NCBI GenBank assembly: GCA_903864375.1
Contig: CAIPFS010000199.1
Coordinates: 1-22,541, forward strand
Source of the DNA: an uncultured Verrucomicrobiota bacterium
GTDB taxonomy: Bacteria > Verrucomicrobiota > Verrucomicrobiia > Limisphaerales > UBA9464
DNA: 22,541 nt
Direction of reading: 5' to 3'
Part shown: positions 6,446-13,850 of the stretch, piece after piece
Layout: every line of letters starts with the position of its first letter
How positions within the stretch are numbered: position 1 is the first letter of the stretch
Position numbers and translations under genes: made by a program
The notes under the pieces: model-generated
Told to the model about the DNA's origin: nothing
The model's input: only the letters and a program-made list of their open reading frames with translations
Database searches by the model: none

Positions 6446-7834
6446 ATGGAGACCTCGGAGACTTTGGAGCGGTTGCGACGGTATGAATCGCAAAACATCA
6501 CCTACATCGATCCGGAAGGTGGCTGGCCGATTGTCTGGCAGAAGGCCCGCGGTGTCTGGGTGGTGGATGAACGCGGACGGCGGTACCTCGATCTCACTGC
6601 GGCCTTTGGGGTTGCAGCAACCGGTCACGCCAATCCCAAGGTGGTGGCCGCCGCGCGGCGGCAACTTTCCACCCTGCTTCACGCGATGGGTGATGTTCAT
6701 CCTCATGCCCTCAAGGCCCGATTGGCCGAGGAGCTGGTTCAGCTGACCTACGGACGCTGGTGCCCGGTCTCGGAGCGCGCGAATTCCTCCGCTCCAGGCA
6801 AGGTGGTCTTCGGGACCTCCGGATCAGAAGCGGTCGAGGTTGCTCTCAAGACTGCATTTCTGGCGACAGGACGGCCGGGAATCATCGCCTTTGAGGGTGC
6901 CTATCATGGCCTTGGCTACGGTGCACTGGCGGGAACCCACCGCGACCATTTCCGTGGGCATTTCCGGGATCAACTCCGCGAGTTTGGACGATTTGTTCCC
7001 TTTCCGCGCTGTGGACGCTGCGCGTGTGACGTTGAGTCGTGCGCGGACCTTGTATTAATTGAGGAACGGATGAGCGCCGTTGCTGCCGGTCATCCCGTCG
7101 GGGCCGTTCTGGTGGAACCGATTCAGGCCCGGGGCGGCATCCGGATTCCCTCGTCGGGATTCCTCCCCATGCTGCGTCGCTGGTGCGACCGAAATGGGGC
7201 GCTCCTGATTCTGGACGAGATTTACACCGGGTTTGGGCGAACGGGCACGTGGTTCGCCACGGAGCAACGTGCGGTCATTCCCGATCTGATTTGTCTCGGG
7301 AAAGCCCTGACTGGGGGATTCCCTCTCTCCGCCTGCGTGGGAAGGACGGAAGTGATGGATGCATGGCCTCCATCGCGTGGGGAGGCAATCCACACCAGCA
7401 CCTTTCTCGGTCATCCGGTCGGCTGTGCCATGGCCCTGGCACAAATCTCCGAGCTTCACCGACTGAAGGGGATCGAACGGGCGCAGCAACTCGGAGCCCA
7501 GGTTGAAGCCTACTGGGCAAAGTTCCCGAGGAGACTCGGTTCACTGACGCTCTTTCCTCGAAACCAGGGTTTGATGATTGGAATCGAGGTGGCCGACGAA
7601 CGGGGGCAACCGGCCTCCTCCGTGGCCCTTGCCGCCATCAAGCGCCTTCTGGAGCGCGGGTTCATTTTTCTCCCGGAGGGCGAGATGGGTGAAGTCCTGT
7701 CGCTGACACCTCCCCTGACCATCTCCTGGCCTCAATTAAAGCGGGCGCTGGACGCGGTGGTGCAGGTCCTCGCGGAACTGGCGGGCGCAGGCGGTGGCGT
7801 TTTGGGGAAATCGAAAGGCTTGAAGCTCTCATGA
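6446..7834 (+). CDS. Class III PLP-dependent aminotransferase (4-aminobutyrate/acetylornithine type), substrate unknown
   Basis: A 462-residue fold-type I PLP enzyme. Visible family features are the N-terminal VDERGRRYLDL, the phosphate-binding FGTSGSEAVE (122-131), EGAYHG (150-155), EPIQARGG (224-231), LILDEIYTGFGRTG (254-267, Asp257 contacting the pyridine nitrogen) and the Schiff-base lysine Lys286 in CLGKALTGGFPLSA. A short Cys cluster, Cys189-x2-Cys192-x-Cys194-x4-Cys199, lies in a surface loop before the large-domain strand, where some related transaminases also carry cysteines. The start is 2 bp after the queE stop, and the stop overlaps the rsmA start as ATGA, so the three genes are probably co-transcribed and the last pair translationally coupled. 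The context does not reveal a substrate. Candidates are omega-amino acid or diamine transamination. Confidence 0.9.
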   Translation: METSETLERLRRYESQNITYIDPEGGWPIVWQKARGVWVVDERGRRYLDLTAAFGVAATGHANPKVVAAARRQLSTLLHAMGDVHPHALKARLAEELVQLTYGRWCPVSERANSSAPGKVVFGTSGSEAVEVALKTAFLATGRPGIIAFEGAYHGLGYGALAGTHRDHFRGHFRDQLREFGRFVPFPRCGRCACDVESCADLVLIEERMSAVAAGHPVGAVLVEPIQARGGIRIPSSGFLPMLRRWCDRNGALLILDEIYTGFGRTGTWFATEQRAVIPDLICLGKALTGGFPLSACVGRTEVMDAWPPSRGEAIHTSTFLGHPVGCAMALAQISELHRLKGIERAQQLGAQVEAYWAKFPRRLGSLTLFPRNQGLMIGIEVADERGQPASSVALAAIKRLLERGFIFLPEGEMGEVLSLTPPLTISWPQLKRALDAVVQVLAELAGAGGGVLGKSKGLKLS

Positions 7835-8697
7835 CCTTGAGCGAAATGCGGCGTTGGATGACGGAGCATGATCTCCGTCTGACCAAATCCCTCGGACAGA
7901 ATTTCCTGCACGACGGCAACCAACTGCGCCGCATCGTTCAGGCGGCCGAGCTCGATCCTCCCGGGCCGGTCCTCGAGATTGGTCCGGGATTGGGGCCCCT
8001 GACCGAGCTTTTGCTGGCAGCCCGATGTCCCGTGATGGCCATCGAGATGGACCAGCGACTGGTGACGATCCTTCGCCAGCGATTTGTCGATCATCCGGGT
8101 CTGAACCTTATCCAGGGCGACGCTTTGGAGGTGCTCCGAAACTCCGAAACGGATTGGACCGGGTACAAGGTGGTGGCGAACCTGCCCTATTCGGTGGGGT
8201 CCCCGTTGCTGGTGGACATGGCCTTGAGACCCACGGCACCGTCCCTCATTGTCGTCACCCTTCAGTTGGAGGTGGCGCAACGCATCCGGGCGAAGGAGTC
8301 GACGCCCGAGTATGGATTGCTTTCGTTGCTTCTCGGGTGGCGCTATGCGGCGGAGTCGACTTTTCGGATTCCTGCTTCCTGCTTTTTCCCGCCTCCTGAC
8401 GTGGATTCAGCGTGCATCCGCCTTCGGCGGCGTCCCGTTCCGTTGGTGGAGGGTGAGCAAATCGACCGCTTTCTCCAGATCGTCCGGCAGGCCTTTTCGC
8501 AGCGTCGAAAGATGATGTGGAAGTTGCTTCGGACGATATGGACGGAAGAAACTCTGGCTCCCGCATTTGCCGCCGCCGGAATTGCGCGTGAAGCGCGGGC
8601 TGAGGCGGTAGGTCTGGAACAGTTCGTGGTTCTTGCTCACCAACTTCCAGCAAACAGCTCTACTTCCATTCCTGAAAATAATCCTGTAATCAATTGA
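7831..8697 (+). CDS. rsmA: 16S rRNA (adenine-N6,N6) dimethyltransferase RsmA/KsgA
   Basis: A 288-residue SAM-dependent enzyme that dimethylates two adjacent adenines near the 3' end of 16S rRNA during small-subunit maturation. It shows the N-terminal RLTKSLGQNFLHD (16-28), SAM motif I EIGPGLGPLTE (49-59), an acidic end of strand 2 (AIEMDQRL, 70-77), QGDAL (95-99) and the target-base motif NLPY (117-120). The usual NLPYNIS continuation reads NLPYSVGSPLL here. The C-terminal domain contains FFPPPDVDSACIRL and RQAFSQRRKMMWKLL. The start overlaps the preceding aminotransferase stop (ATGA). Length is normal (about 265-290). A 415-bp gene-free stretch follows; a weak hairpin at 8731-8765 may mark the transcript end. 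Confidence 0.95.
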   Translation: MTLSEMRRWMTEHDLRLTKSLGQNFLHDGNQLRRIVQAAELDPPGPVLEIGPGLGPLTELLLAARCPVMAIEMDQRLVTILRQRFVDHPGLNLIQGDALEVLRNSETDWTGYKVVANLPYSVGSPLLVDMALRPTAPSLIVVTLQLEVAQRIRAKESTPEYGLLSLLLGWRYAAESTFRIPASCFFPPPDVDSACIRLRRRPVPLVEGEQIDRFLQIVRQAFSQRRKMMWKLLRTIWTEETLAPAFAAAGIAREARAEAVGLEQFVVLAHQLPANSSTSIPENNPVIN

Positions 8698-9112
8698 ATG
8701 AGAACGACATCGGTCGGGCAAGGCTGCCAGAGAACCGCTTGGTACCCAGATAGAGGTTCGGTTCTGAGGTGTCAGGCGGGGGACGGACGGGCGAGGCGGT
8801 GCCCAAGCGCCGGTGGTTAAAATCGGTATGGGGACTTGCCGGAGCGAATCCCTTCGTTGGATGTACCTCTTTTGGAGGGACTTGCGTCCGGAGGGACGCG
8901 CTCCAGCAAGTCCCAAATTACTGCGGAGATCATCCCCTTTCCCAGGCACCCCGGTGGCAAGGCTCCCGCCGAGCCTCTGGCGGTTCGAAAAACCCCTGGC
9001 ACCACCCCGATTTGGTGGTTGCCGGGCATCAGTCGGCGCAAGCTCGACCCGGACGGAACTCGTTATTGGATCGACAGGATCGTCTGTGTCCTGAACACAT
9101 GGCGAAACGCCC
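8698..9112. other. Gene-free 415-bp intergenic stretch with several hairpins
   Basis: Between the convergent rsmA and moeB stops I see no open frame with recognisable protein features. It holds a hairpin AGAACCG/CGGTTCT (8731-8765, no U-tract), the palindromic element at 8831-8914, a small CCGCC/GGCGG hairpin (8966-8983) and a stem of nine pairs with one bulge at 8998-9023 (loop CCGATTT). The last could end moeB transcription, but it too lacks a U-tract. No tRNA cloverleaf was recognised. Confidence 0.6.
8831..8914. repeat. REP/MITE-like palindromic element
   Basis: The outer arms GGGACTTGCCGGAGCG (8831-8846) and CGCTCCAGCAAGTCCC (8899-8914) are inverted with 15 of 16 positions matching. A third copy of the arm start, GGGACTTGC, lies at 8877-8885 and pairs perfectly with the right end, enclosing an inner hairpin GCGTCC-GGAG-GGACGC (8884-8899). 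There is no coding capacity and no clear target-site duplication. The nested structure and intergenic position after a convergent gene pair fit REP/BIME or MITE elements. Other genomic copies cannot be checked here. Confidence 0.55.
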
Positions 9113-10267
9113 CTAGTACTTCGGGACCGAATGGTCGATTTCGTCGCTCCAGGCGGAAATGCCGCCCTTGACCGATTTGACGTACTTGAACCCCTGCTGG
9201 CGGAGGAACTCGAGAGCTTTCATGGAGCGTTTGCCCGATTTGCAGTGGACGTAAATCTGCTGATTGGGGTCCAGTTCGGTGAATCGCTGGGGAAGAGTGC
9301 TCAACGGGAACAAAGTCACACCAGTCACGCGGGCGATTTCATACTCATCCGGTTCCCGGACATCGAGCACCCGAATCCCCTCGCCGGGATGCTGCAGGGC
9401 GTGCTGCATTTGAGTCACGGTAACTTCATCCGGATTCTGGTCCGGATGGGCCGGTTCGGGAACAATGCCGCAGAATTGTTCGTAATCGATCAAGGCCGTG
9501 ATGGAGGGATTGGGACCGCAGATGGGGCAGCGGGGGTCCCGGCGAAGTTTGAGTTCCCGGAATTTCATCTCCAGGGAGTCAAAGAGGAGCAGTCGCCCCA
9601 TGAGTGAAGTGCCCTTGCCCAGGATCAATTTGAGGATTTCGGTGGTCTGGATGCATCCGATGATTCCTGGCAGCACACCCAAAACGCCGCCTTCGGCGCA
9701 ACTGGGAACCATGCCAGGCGGAGGGGGTTCCGGATACAGGCAACGGTAGCAAGGCCCACCCAGATGAGGGGCAAACACACTGGCTTGTCCCTCGAAGCGG
9801 AAAATGGAGCCATAAACGTTGGGCTTCTTCAGCAGAACGCAGGCATCATTGGTTAAATAGCGGGTGGGAAAGTTGTCGGTGCCATCGACAACAATGTCGT
9901 AATTTCCGATGATCGAGAGGGCATTTTCCGAGGTCAGCCGGGTTTGGTGCAGTTCCACGGCCACATTGGAATTGAGAGCCTGGATGGTATCTCGAGCGGA
10001 TTCCGCCTTGGAGCGTCCGACGTCGGCATCGGTGTGGAGGAGTTGCCGCTGGAGATTGGAATGATCCACCACGTCAAAATCCACCAGGCCGACCCGCCCA
10101 ATTCCCGCCGCCGCCAGGTACATCGCGATGGGAGAACCGAGGCCGCCAGCCCCGATGCACAAAACCGATGCGTTTCGAATCTTCTTTTGACCGGCCAATC
10201 CGACCTCCGGGAGAATGAGGTGGCGGGAATAGCGGCGAATTTCTTCGTTCGTCAGTTCAATCGTCAT
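9113..10267 (-). CDS. moeB: MoeB/ThiF-type sulfur-carrier adenylyltransferase fused to rhodanese domain
   Basis: A 384-residue E1-like enzyme that adenylates the C-terminal Gly of a ubiquitin-like sulfur carrier (MoaD, ThiS or similar), fused to a sulfur-transfer domain. The N-terminal part (1-260) has RYSRHLILPEVG, the nucleotide loop GAGGLGSP (39-46), DFDVVDHSNLQRQ (63-75), zinc cysteines Cys173/Cys176 and Cys247/Cys250, and Cys190 in SCAEGGVLG, the thioester-type position. The rhodanese domain (about 280-384) carries the active-site loop HCKSGKRS with Cys342. This layout matches MoeBR/MOCS3-like proteins. ATG 10267 is chosen; a TTG two codons upstream is possible. No carrier protein or molybdopterin/thiamine gene is nearby, so which pathway it serves is unknown, and the symbol denotes the family only. 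Divergent from the phosphorylase gene. Confidence 0.9.
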   Translation of the reverse strand: MTIELTNEEIRRYSRHLILPEVGLAGQKKIRNASVLCIGAGGLGSPIAMYLAAAGIGRVGLVDFDVVDHSNLQRQLLHTDADVGRSKAESARDTIQALNSNVAVELHQTRLTSENALSIIGNYDIVVDGTDNFPTRYLTNDACVLLKKPNVYGSIFRFEGQASVFAPHLGGPCYRCLYPEPPPPGMVPSCAEGGVLGVLPGIIGCIQTTEILKLILGKGTSLMGRLLLFDSLEMKFRELKLRRDPRCPICGPNPSITALIDYEQFCGIVPEPAHPDQNPDEVTVTQMQHALQHPGEGIRVLDVREPDEYEIARVTGVTLFPLSTLPQRFTELDPNQQIYVHCKSGKRSMKALEFLRQQGFKYVKSVKGGISAWSDEIDHSVPKY

Positions 10268-10304
10268 AACCAATCGTCGGGGATGTTAGGAGTCGATTGA
10301 GATG

Positions 10305-10325
10305 CGGCCAAACAAAGTTTGTCCG
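10305..10325. promoter_or_regulatory. Interrupted inverted repeat between moeB and the phosphorylase gene
   Basis: CGG-c-CAAAC-aaa-GTTTG-t-CCG forms an inverted repeat (eight of nine arm pairs match) in the 105-bp divergent intergenic region. It could be an operator for either gene. No known regulator motif is recognised. Confidence 0.25.
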
Positions 10326-10372
10326 GATGAATGGGGTCTGGCATTACCGACTGGATTGGATACCGTGCGGGC

Positions 10373-11203
10373 ATGTCGCGTCGAATTCGATTGCCGATGC
10401 CTGCCGCAACGGCGTCTGTCATCCAGAAGCGGAGTGAACTCCGCCCTCGAGTCGCCCTGGTGCTGGGCAGCGGCTTTGGGGAGGCCGCCTCTGCCTTGAC
10501 GATCGAACGGGAATTCGCCTATCGCGATCTTCCGGGATTCCCGGTGGGAACGGTTCCAGGGCACGCCGGTCGACTTCTGATTGGGGCCTGGAAAGGGGTG
10601 CCCTTGGCCGTTTTGAGCGGGCGGGCTCATTACTATGAGGGATTCGAGCTGGCAGAATCGACCTTTCCCATCCGCGTGCTGGCCGCGCTAGGGGTGGAAA
10701 CGGTGCTGCTGACCAACGCAGCGGGTGGGATTAATCCGAAGTTCAAGGTGGGGGATTTCATGGTCTTGACCGACCATATCAACCTGATCGGTACCAACCC
10801 ACTGCGAGGTCCGGAACCTGCCGGGCTCAATCGCTTTGTGGATTTGACCCAGGCCTATGACGTCTCGCTGCGGGACAAGGCTTTGGCTGCCGCCAAGCGG
10901 GCGAAAGTCAAGGCCCACGCCGGCGTTTATGTCGCGGTGAGTGGACCCAGTTTTGAAACGCCGGCTGAAATCCGGGCTTTTGCCACCCTTGGCGCCGATG
11001 CCGTGGGCATGAGCACGGTGCCGGAAACAATTGTGGCCCGTCAGCAAGGGATGCGCGTTGCTGCGTTGAGCTGCATCACCAACGCCGCCGCCGGACTGGG
11101 AGGGAAAGGTCAGGTGGTCTCCCATCTCGATGTCATGGAATTGGCCCGCCAGCAGTCGGGACACGCATTGCGCTTCCTGGGCGAATTGATTCCGGAACTT
11201 TAG
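10373..11203 (+). CDS. Purine nucleoside phosphorylase, trimeric (6-oxopurine) type
   Basis: A 276-residue enzyme of purine salvage that splits inosine/guanosine with phosphate into base and ribose-1-phosphate in the cytoplasm. Phosphate and sugar sites are visible: LVLGSGFG (29-36), GHAG (63-66), SGRAHYYEG (82-90), LTNAAGGIN (113-121) and GMSTVPE (212-218). Base-binding Glu195 in SGPSFETPAE and Asn237 in ITNAAAG match the Glu/Asn pair that makes the trimeric mammalian-type enzymes specific for 6-oxopurines. ATG 10373 gives a length normal for the family. An upstream in-frame ATG at 10331 would add 14 unconserved residues, and one at 10397 is also possible. It is divergent from moeB and convergent with the class IV aminotransferase gene. 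Confidence 0.93.
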   Translation: MSRRIRLPMPAATASVIQKRSELRPRVALVLGSGFGEAASALTIEREFAYRDLPGFPVGTVPGHAGRLLIGAWKGVPLAVLSGRAHYYEGFELAESTFPIRVLAALGVETVLLTNAAGGINPKFKVGDFMVLTDHINLIGTNPLRGPEPAGLNRFVDLTQAYDVSLRDKALAAAKRAKVKAHAGVYVAVSGPSFETPAEIRAFATLGADAVGMSTVPETIVARQQGMRVAALSCITNAAAGLGGKGQVVSHLDVMELARQQSGHALRFLGELIPEL

Positions 11204-11261
11204 TGCCTGGCGGTGAACTCGAGAGGTGCGCCCAAAAGGTGCGACCGAAGCCCGGAGCGGC

Positions 11262-12113
11262 TTAGGACCCGAGTTCCAATCGCTGGAGGTAATGGGATTG
11301 GAGTTTCTCCAGAGGAACAGGCGGAGGCATGGGGACCCGGTTGATTTCGGTGACCGCTTCCAAGCCGAACCCGCTTCCGGTGACAAACGCGCCATTTTGG
11401 CCCATGAGTTGTTCTGGAGTGATTCGAGCCTCTGCGTGTTCCATGCCCAGTTCGTGACAGAGTTCCAGGACCACGCGGCGGGTGATGCCTTCGAGGATTC
11501 CCGTTGAGAGTGGGGCTGTGACAATTCGTCCGGACGGATCCACCCAGAAAAGATTGCCGCGGGAGGTTTCGGCAACATCCCCCAAGCCATCGGTCAGGAG
11601 AGCCGCGGTCGCCCCTGATTCCTCCGCTTCCAGTTGAGCCAGGATGATGGACAATTTGCTGGCGGTTTTATAGGCGCCCGCGGGGTCTCCGGTCGTCAGT
11701 CGAACCGAGCTGAGCTGGAGGGTGAGGCGCTGAAGCCGATCGATGGGAGGTCTGGGGAGGGGAAGTGCCGCCAGGACCAGGATCGGATGATCGGCTCCTC
11801 GAGTGGAATAGCCCCGGACGCCGATTCCCCGGCTCAGGTGGATGCGTGCCATTCCCGCCTCCAGTCGATTGGCCTGAAGGAGGAGGTTCAAACCGGTTCT
11901 CACTGCCGATTCGTCATAGGGCAATTTCAGTCGAAGAAGCCGTGCTCCGTCGGCAAGGCGTTTCCAGTGGTCCGACCACCGGAACGGTTTTCCATGATGG
12001 ATCCGAATGGTTTCGAACAGGCCATCTCCATACATCCAGGAGCGATCCCAGATGGAAACACGGGCCTCAGCTGCCGGCATCAAGTGACCGTTCATCCAGA
12101 TGGTGTCGTCCAT
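11262..12113 (-). CDS. Class IV PLP aminotransferase/lyase (IlvE/PabC/D-amino acid transaminase family)
   Basis: A 283-residue fold-type IV PLP enzyme. The start WMNGHLMPAAEARVSIWDRS and YGDGLFETIRIHHGKPFRWSDH are typical of the family. The PLP lysine is Lys149 in GAYKTASKLSIILA; Glu182 lies in AETSRGNLFWV, and the late TGILEGITRR loop binds the phosphate. Members include branched-chain aminotransferase, aminodeoxychorismate lyase (PabC, folate) and D-amino acid transaminase. At 283 residues it is in the range of PabC-like and DAAT-like enzymes, but motif inspection alone does not separate them, so no symbol is given. Convergent with the phosphorylase gene, 58 bp apart. The start codon has no Shine-Dalgarno sequence. 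Confidence 0.9.
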   Translation of the reverse strand: MDDTIWMNGHLMPAAEARVSIWDRSWMYGDGLFETIRIHHGKPFRWSDHWKRLADGARLLRLKLPYDESAVRTGLNLLLQANRLEAGMARIHLSRGIGVRGYSTRGADHPILVLAALPLPRPPIDRLQRLTLQLSSVRLTTGDPAGAYKTASKLSIILAQLEAEESGATAALLTDGLGDVAETSRGNLFWVDPSGRIVTAPLSTGILEGITRRVVLELCHELGMEHAEARITPEQLMGQNGAFVTGSGFGLEAVTEINRVPMPPPVPLEKLQSHYLQRLELGS

Positions 12114-12246
12114 GTCCAGAGTCTAAAGGATGAATCCGGGTTGGTCAGCGGCGACGACGAGGAAGTGCGTGGCGTGAAAAGTGGACAGGGAGTTTATTTC
12201 TCGCGCACATGAGGGCAGGGGCGTCCTGCTAATGCCTTGGTGATGA

Positions 12247-12265
12247 GCCATTCCGGGAAAATGGC
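12247..12265. other. Small hairpin upstream of the prepilin-like gene
   Basis: GCCATT and AATGGC flank a 7-nt loop. It lies in the 247-bp region between the divergent class IV aminotransferase and prepilin-like genes, about 30 bp before the proposed -35 box, so it could be an operator or a leftover hairpin. The rest of 12114-12294 shows nothing else I can name. Confidence 0.25.
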
Positions 12266-12294
12266 ATTGCGAGTGCTAACTCAATGAAAAGGCG

Positions 12295-12323
12295 TTGACT
12301 CATCAGGTCTGTCACCCAATGAT
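12295..12323 (+). promoter_or_regulatory. Sigma-70-type promoter candidate for the prepilin-like gene
   Basis: TTGACT (12295-12300, five of six to consensus) is followed by exactly 17 bp and then AATGAT (12318-12323, four of six). A start about 7 bp later would leave a leader of around 30 nt before ATG 12361. The position and spacing are right, but the -10 match is modest. Confidence 0.5.
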
Positions 12324-12360
12324 TCGCGCCACACAACTCCGTTTACTCATCATAAAACCT

Positions 12361-13188
12361 ATGAACCGTACTCGTATCTCACGGCAAAGTGCCTTCACGC
12401 TGATCGAGCTTCTGGTCGTTATCGCCATCATCGCGATTCTGGCCGGCATGCTCCTTCCGGCGCTGGCCAAAGCCAAAGCCAAGGCGCAGCGAATTTCCTG
12501 CGTCAACAACCTGAAGCAGCAAGGAATCGCATTCCGCATTTTCTCGACCGACAACGCCGGTCGTTTCCCGTGGAATATCGACACGAACAACGGTGGTACG
12601 CTGGATGACAAGAACACCTACCTGACCCACCAAAAAGTCTACCGTCATTACGTTGCCATTTCGAACGAGTTGAACACCCCCAAAATCATTTTCTGCCCCT
12701 CGGACAGCGACACCACCGGTGGTATTGCTGCCAAAGGTCAGGCTCCGAATTTCCAGGCCCTCAACAGCACCACCAACTCGTTCAAGTTGAACCAGGGTGT
12801 CAGCTATTTCATCGGTCTGACCGCGGTTGAAGAGCAGCCCCAGAGCATCCTCGGTGGCGATCGCAACATCAGCGATGATGTCACCGTGGCCACTCCGAAG
12901 GTTTACGGTGGAGCCGGTTCCGCTGCTGCGACCGACCCCGCCGGCACTGGCGCTCCCACGGGCCAGACTGGTTTCAACATTGCCGCTCTTCCCGTCTCTG
13001 GAGCCAACTCCACCAAGATCGGTTATACCCAGGGCATCCACTCCACCCAAGGCAATGGTCTTCTGGGTGACGGTTCGGTCCAGCAATGGTCCAGCGGCCG
13101 TCTCCGGGACGCCCTCCGCGACGCCATCAACAACGGTGGTACCACCCCCATCACTTTCATCTTCCCGAACAACAACGGGACGCTGTAG
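12361..13188 (+). CDS. Prepilin-like secreted/pseudopilin protein with C-terminal H-X9-DG motif
   Basis: A 275-residue protein with a type IV prepilin signal: a short basic head (MNRTRISRQS), probable cleavage after Ala11 and the N-methylation stretch AFTLIELLVVIAIIAILA with the pilin-defining Glu16 (Glu5 of the mature form). This hydrophobic helix continues into LPALAKAKAKAQ. The globular part contains Cys residues in SCVNNLKQQGIAFRIFSTDN and ends with His227-x9-Asp237-Gly238 (IHSTQGNGLLGDG), the prepilin processing-associated H-X9-DG motif. Proteins of this type are abundant and multicopy in Verrucomicrobiota, Planctomycetota and Lentisphaerota; their role (pseudopilin, surface or substrate-capture protein) is largely unknown. 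AAC, ACC and GGT codons dominate, unlike neighbouring genes, suggesting high expression. It has its own promoter candidate and a strong terminator, so it is monocistronic. Confidence 0.92.
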   Translation: MNRTRISRQSAFTLIELLVVIAIIAILAGMLLPALAKAKAKAQRISCVNNLKQQGIAFRIFSTDNAGRFPWNIDTNNGGTLDDKNTYLTHQKVYRHYVAISNELNTPKIIFCPSDSDTTGGIAAKGQAPNFQALNSTTNSFKLNQGVSYFIGLTAVEEQPQSILGGDRNISDDVTVATPKVYGGAGSAAATDPAGTGAPTGQTGFNIAALPVSGANSTKIGYTQGIHSTQGNGLLGDGSVQQWSSGRLRDALRDAINNGGTTPITFIFPNNNGTL

Positions 13189-13216
13189 TCGTTCAGGGAT
13201 AAATCCCAACGCTTTG

Positions 13217-13243
13217 AAAGGCACCCTTCGGGGTGCCTTTTTT
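13217..13243. terminator. Strong intrinsic terminator with UUCG tetraloop, probably bidirectional
   Basis: AAAGGCACCC-TTCG-GGGTGCCTTT is a perfect 10-bp stem with a C(UUCG)G tetraloop, followed by TTT so that the 3' end is a run of six T. It begins 28 nt after the prepilin-like stop codon. On the minus strand the same stem is followed by CAAAGC after TTT, so it may also stop the convergent acetyltransferase transcript, more weakly. Confidence 0.95.
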
Positions 13244-13259
13244 GTTTCAGGGTGGCTTT

Positions 13260-13775
13260 CTATAGCGTCAGTTGCATGTCCACCACATCCAGCCAGCGTC
13301 CGAACTTGAATCCCACTTCGCGGAAATGGGCGACCTTCTGGAACCCATGCTTCTCATGCAGTCGAAGGCTGGCTTCGTTGCTGGCATCAATGGCGGCGAT
13401 GATGACATGAAGCCCGCGAGCGCGCGCCGAAGCGATCAGCGGAAGCATGAGTCGGCTCCCAAGCCCCTGGCCCCGACGGTCCGCCGCGATGTAGATGGAA
13501 TTTTCGCAGGTGAAGCGGTAGCCGGGACGGTCATGGAATCGACTGAGGGAACTCCATCCAATCACACGAGGCGGGTGGGGTGGTGCCTCTTCGACAGCCA
13601 CCCAGATGGCAAAGTTGTCCCGTTGATGGGCGTCGAACCAGGCCAGTCGCCGTTCCAACGTGCTGGGTTCGTAGTCATACGTGGCGGTGGTCGTGAGCAC
13701 TGCCTCGTTGTAAATGTCCAGAATGGACGGGCAATCTTCCCGAACGGCGGGGCGGATTAGGAGGGATGACGTCAT
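13260..13775 (-). CDS. GNAT N-acetyltransferase, phosphinothricin/L-amino acid acetyltransferase type
   Basis: A 171-residue single-domain GNAT enzyme that moves an acetyl group from acetyl-CoA to an amine. The start SLLIRPAVREDCPSILDIYNEAV and the segment ATYDYEPSTLERRLAWFDAH resemble the Pat/MnaT (phosphinothricin or methionine sulfoximine acetyltransferase) group. The acetyl-CoA pyrophosphate loop is RRGQGLGS (100-107), and ENSIYIAADRRGQG and LHEKHGF (139-145) are family-typical. The native substrate may be an amino acid or analogue. Its stop faces the prepilin-like gene across the terminator, and it follows thyA on the same strand after a 75-bp gap that shows no clear promoter. Confidence 0.9.
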   Translation of the reverse strand: MTSSLLIRPAVREDCPSILDIYNEAVLTTTATYDYEPSTLERRLAWFDAHQRDNFAIWVAVEEAPPHPPRVIGWSSLSRFHDRPGYRFTCENSIYIAADRRGQGLGSRLMLPLIASARARGLHVIIAAIDASNEASLRLHEKHGFQKVAHFREVGFKFGRWLDVVDMQLTL

Positions 13776-13850
13776 GGCGTGGGAGTGAAGACGGTCATCA
13801 ACGGATTCCGGTTCAGTGGGATGTCGACCCCGGGCCGAAAGCTCACCGCT

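Noticed and set aside
8769..9171. Overlapping frames in the 415-bp gap considered as a remnant gene
   Set aside because: Translations in both plus-strand frames have no recognisable motif, cross the palindromic element and show no proper start, so they are treated as non-coding.
9131..9607. Plus-strand open frame antisense to the moeB rhodanese region
   Set aside because: No recognisable features; the minus-strand reading has zinc cysteines and the rhodanese active-site loop.
12268..12280. GAGTGCTAA, one half of a CIRCE (HrcA) operator
   Set aside because: The partner TTAGCACTC at the required 9-bp spacing is absent upstream, and the downstream gene is not a heat-shock gene.
12379..13224. 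Open frame of about 281 codons on the minus strand opposite the prepilin-like gene
   Set aside because: The biased codons of the sense gene create it. It is rich in Gly, Val and Asp with no domain, and it runs into the terminator stem.
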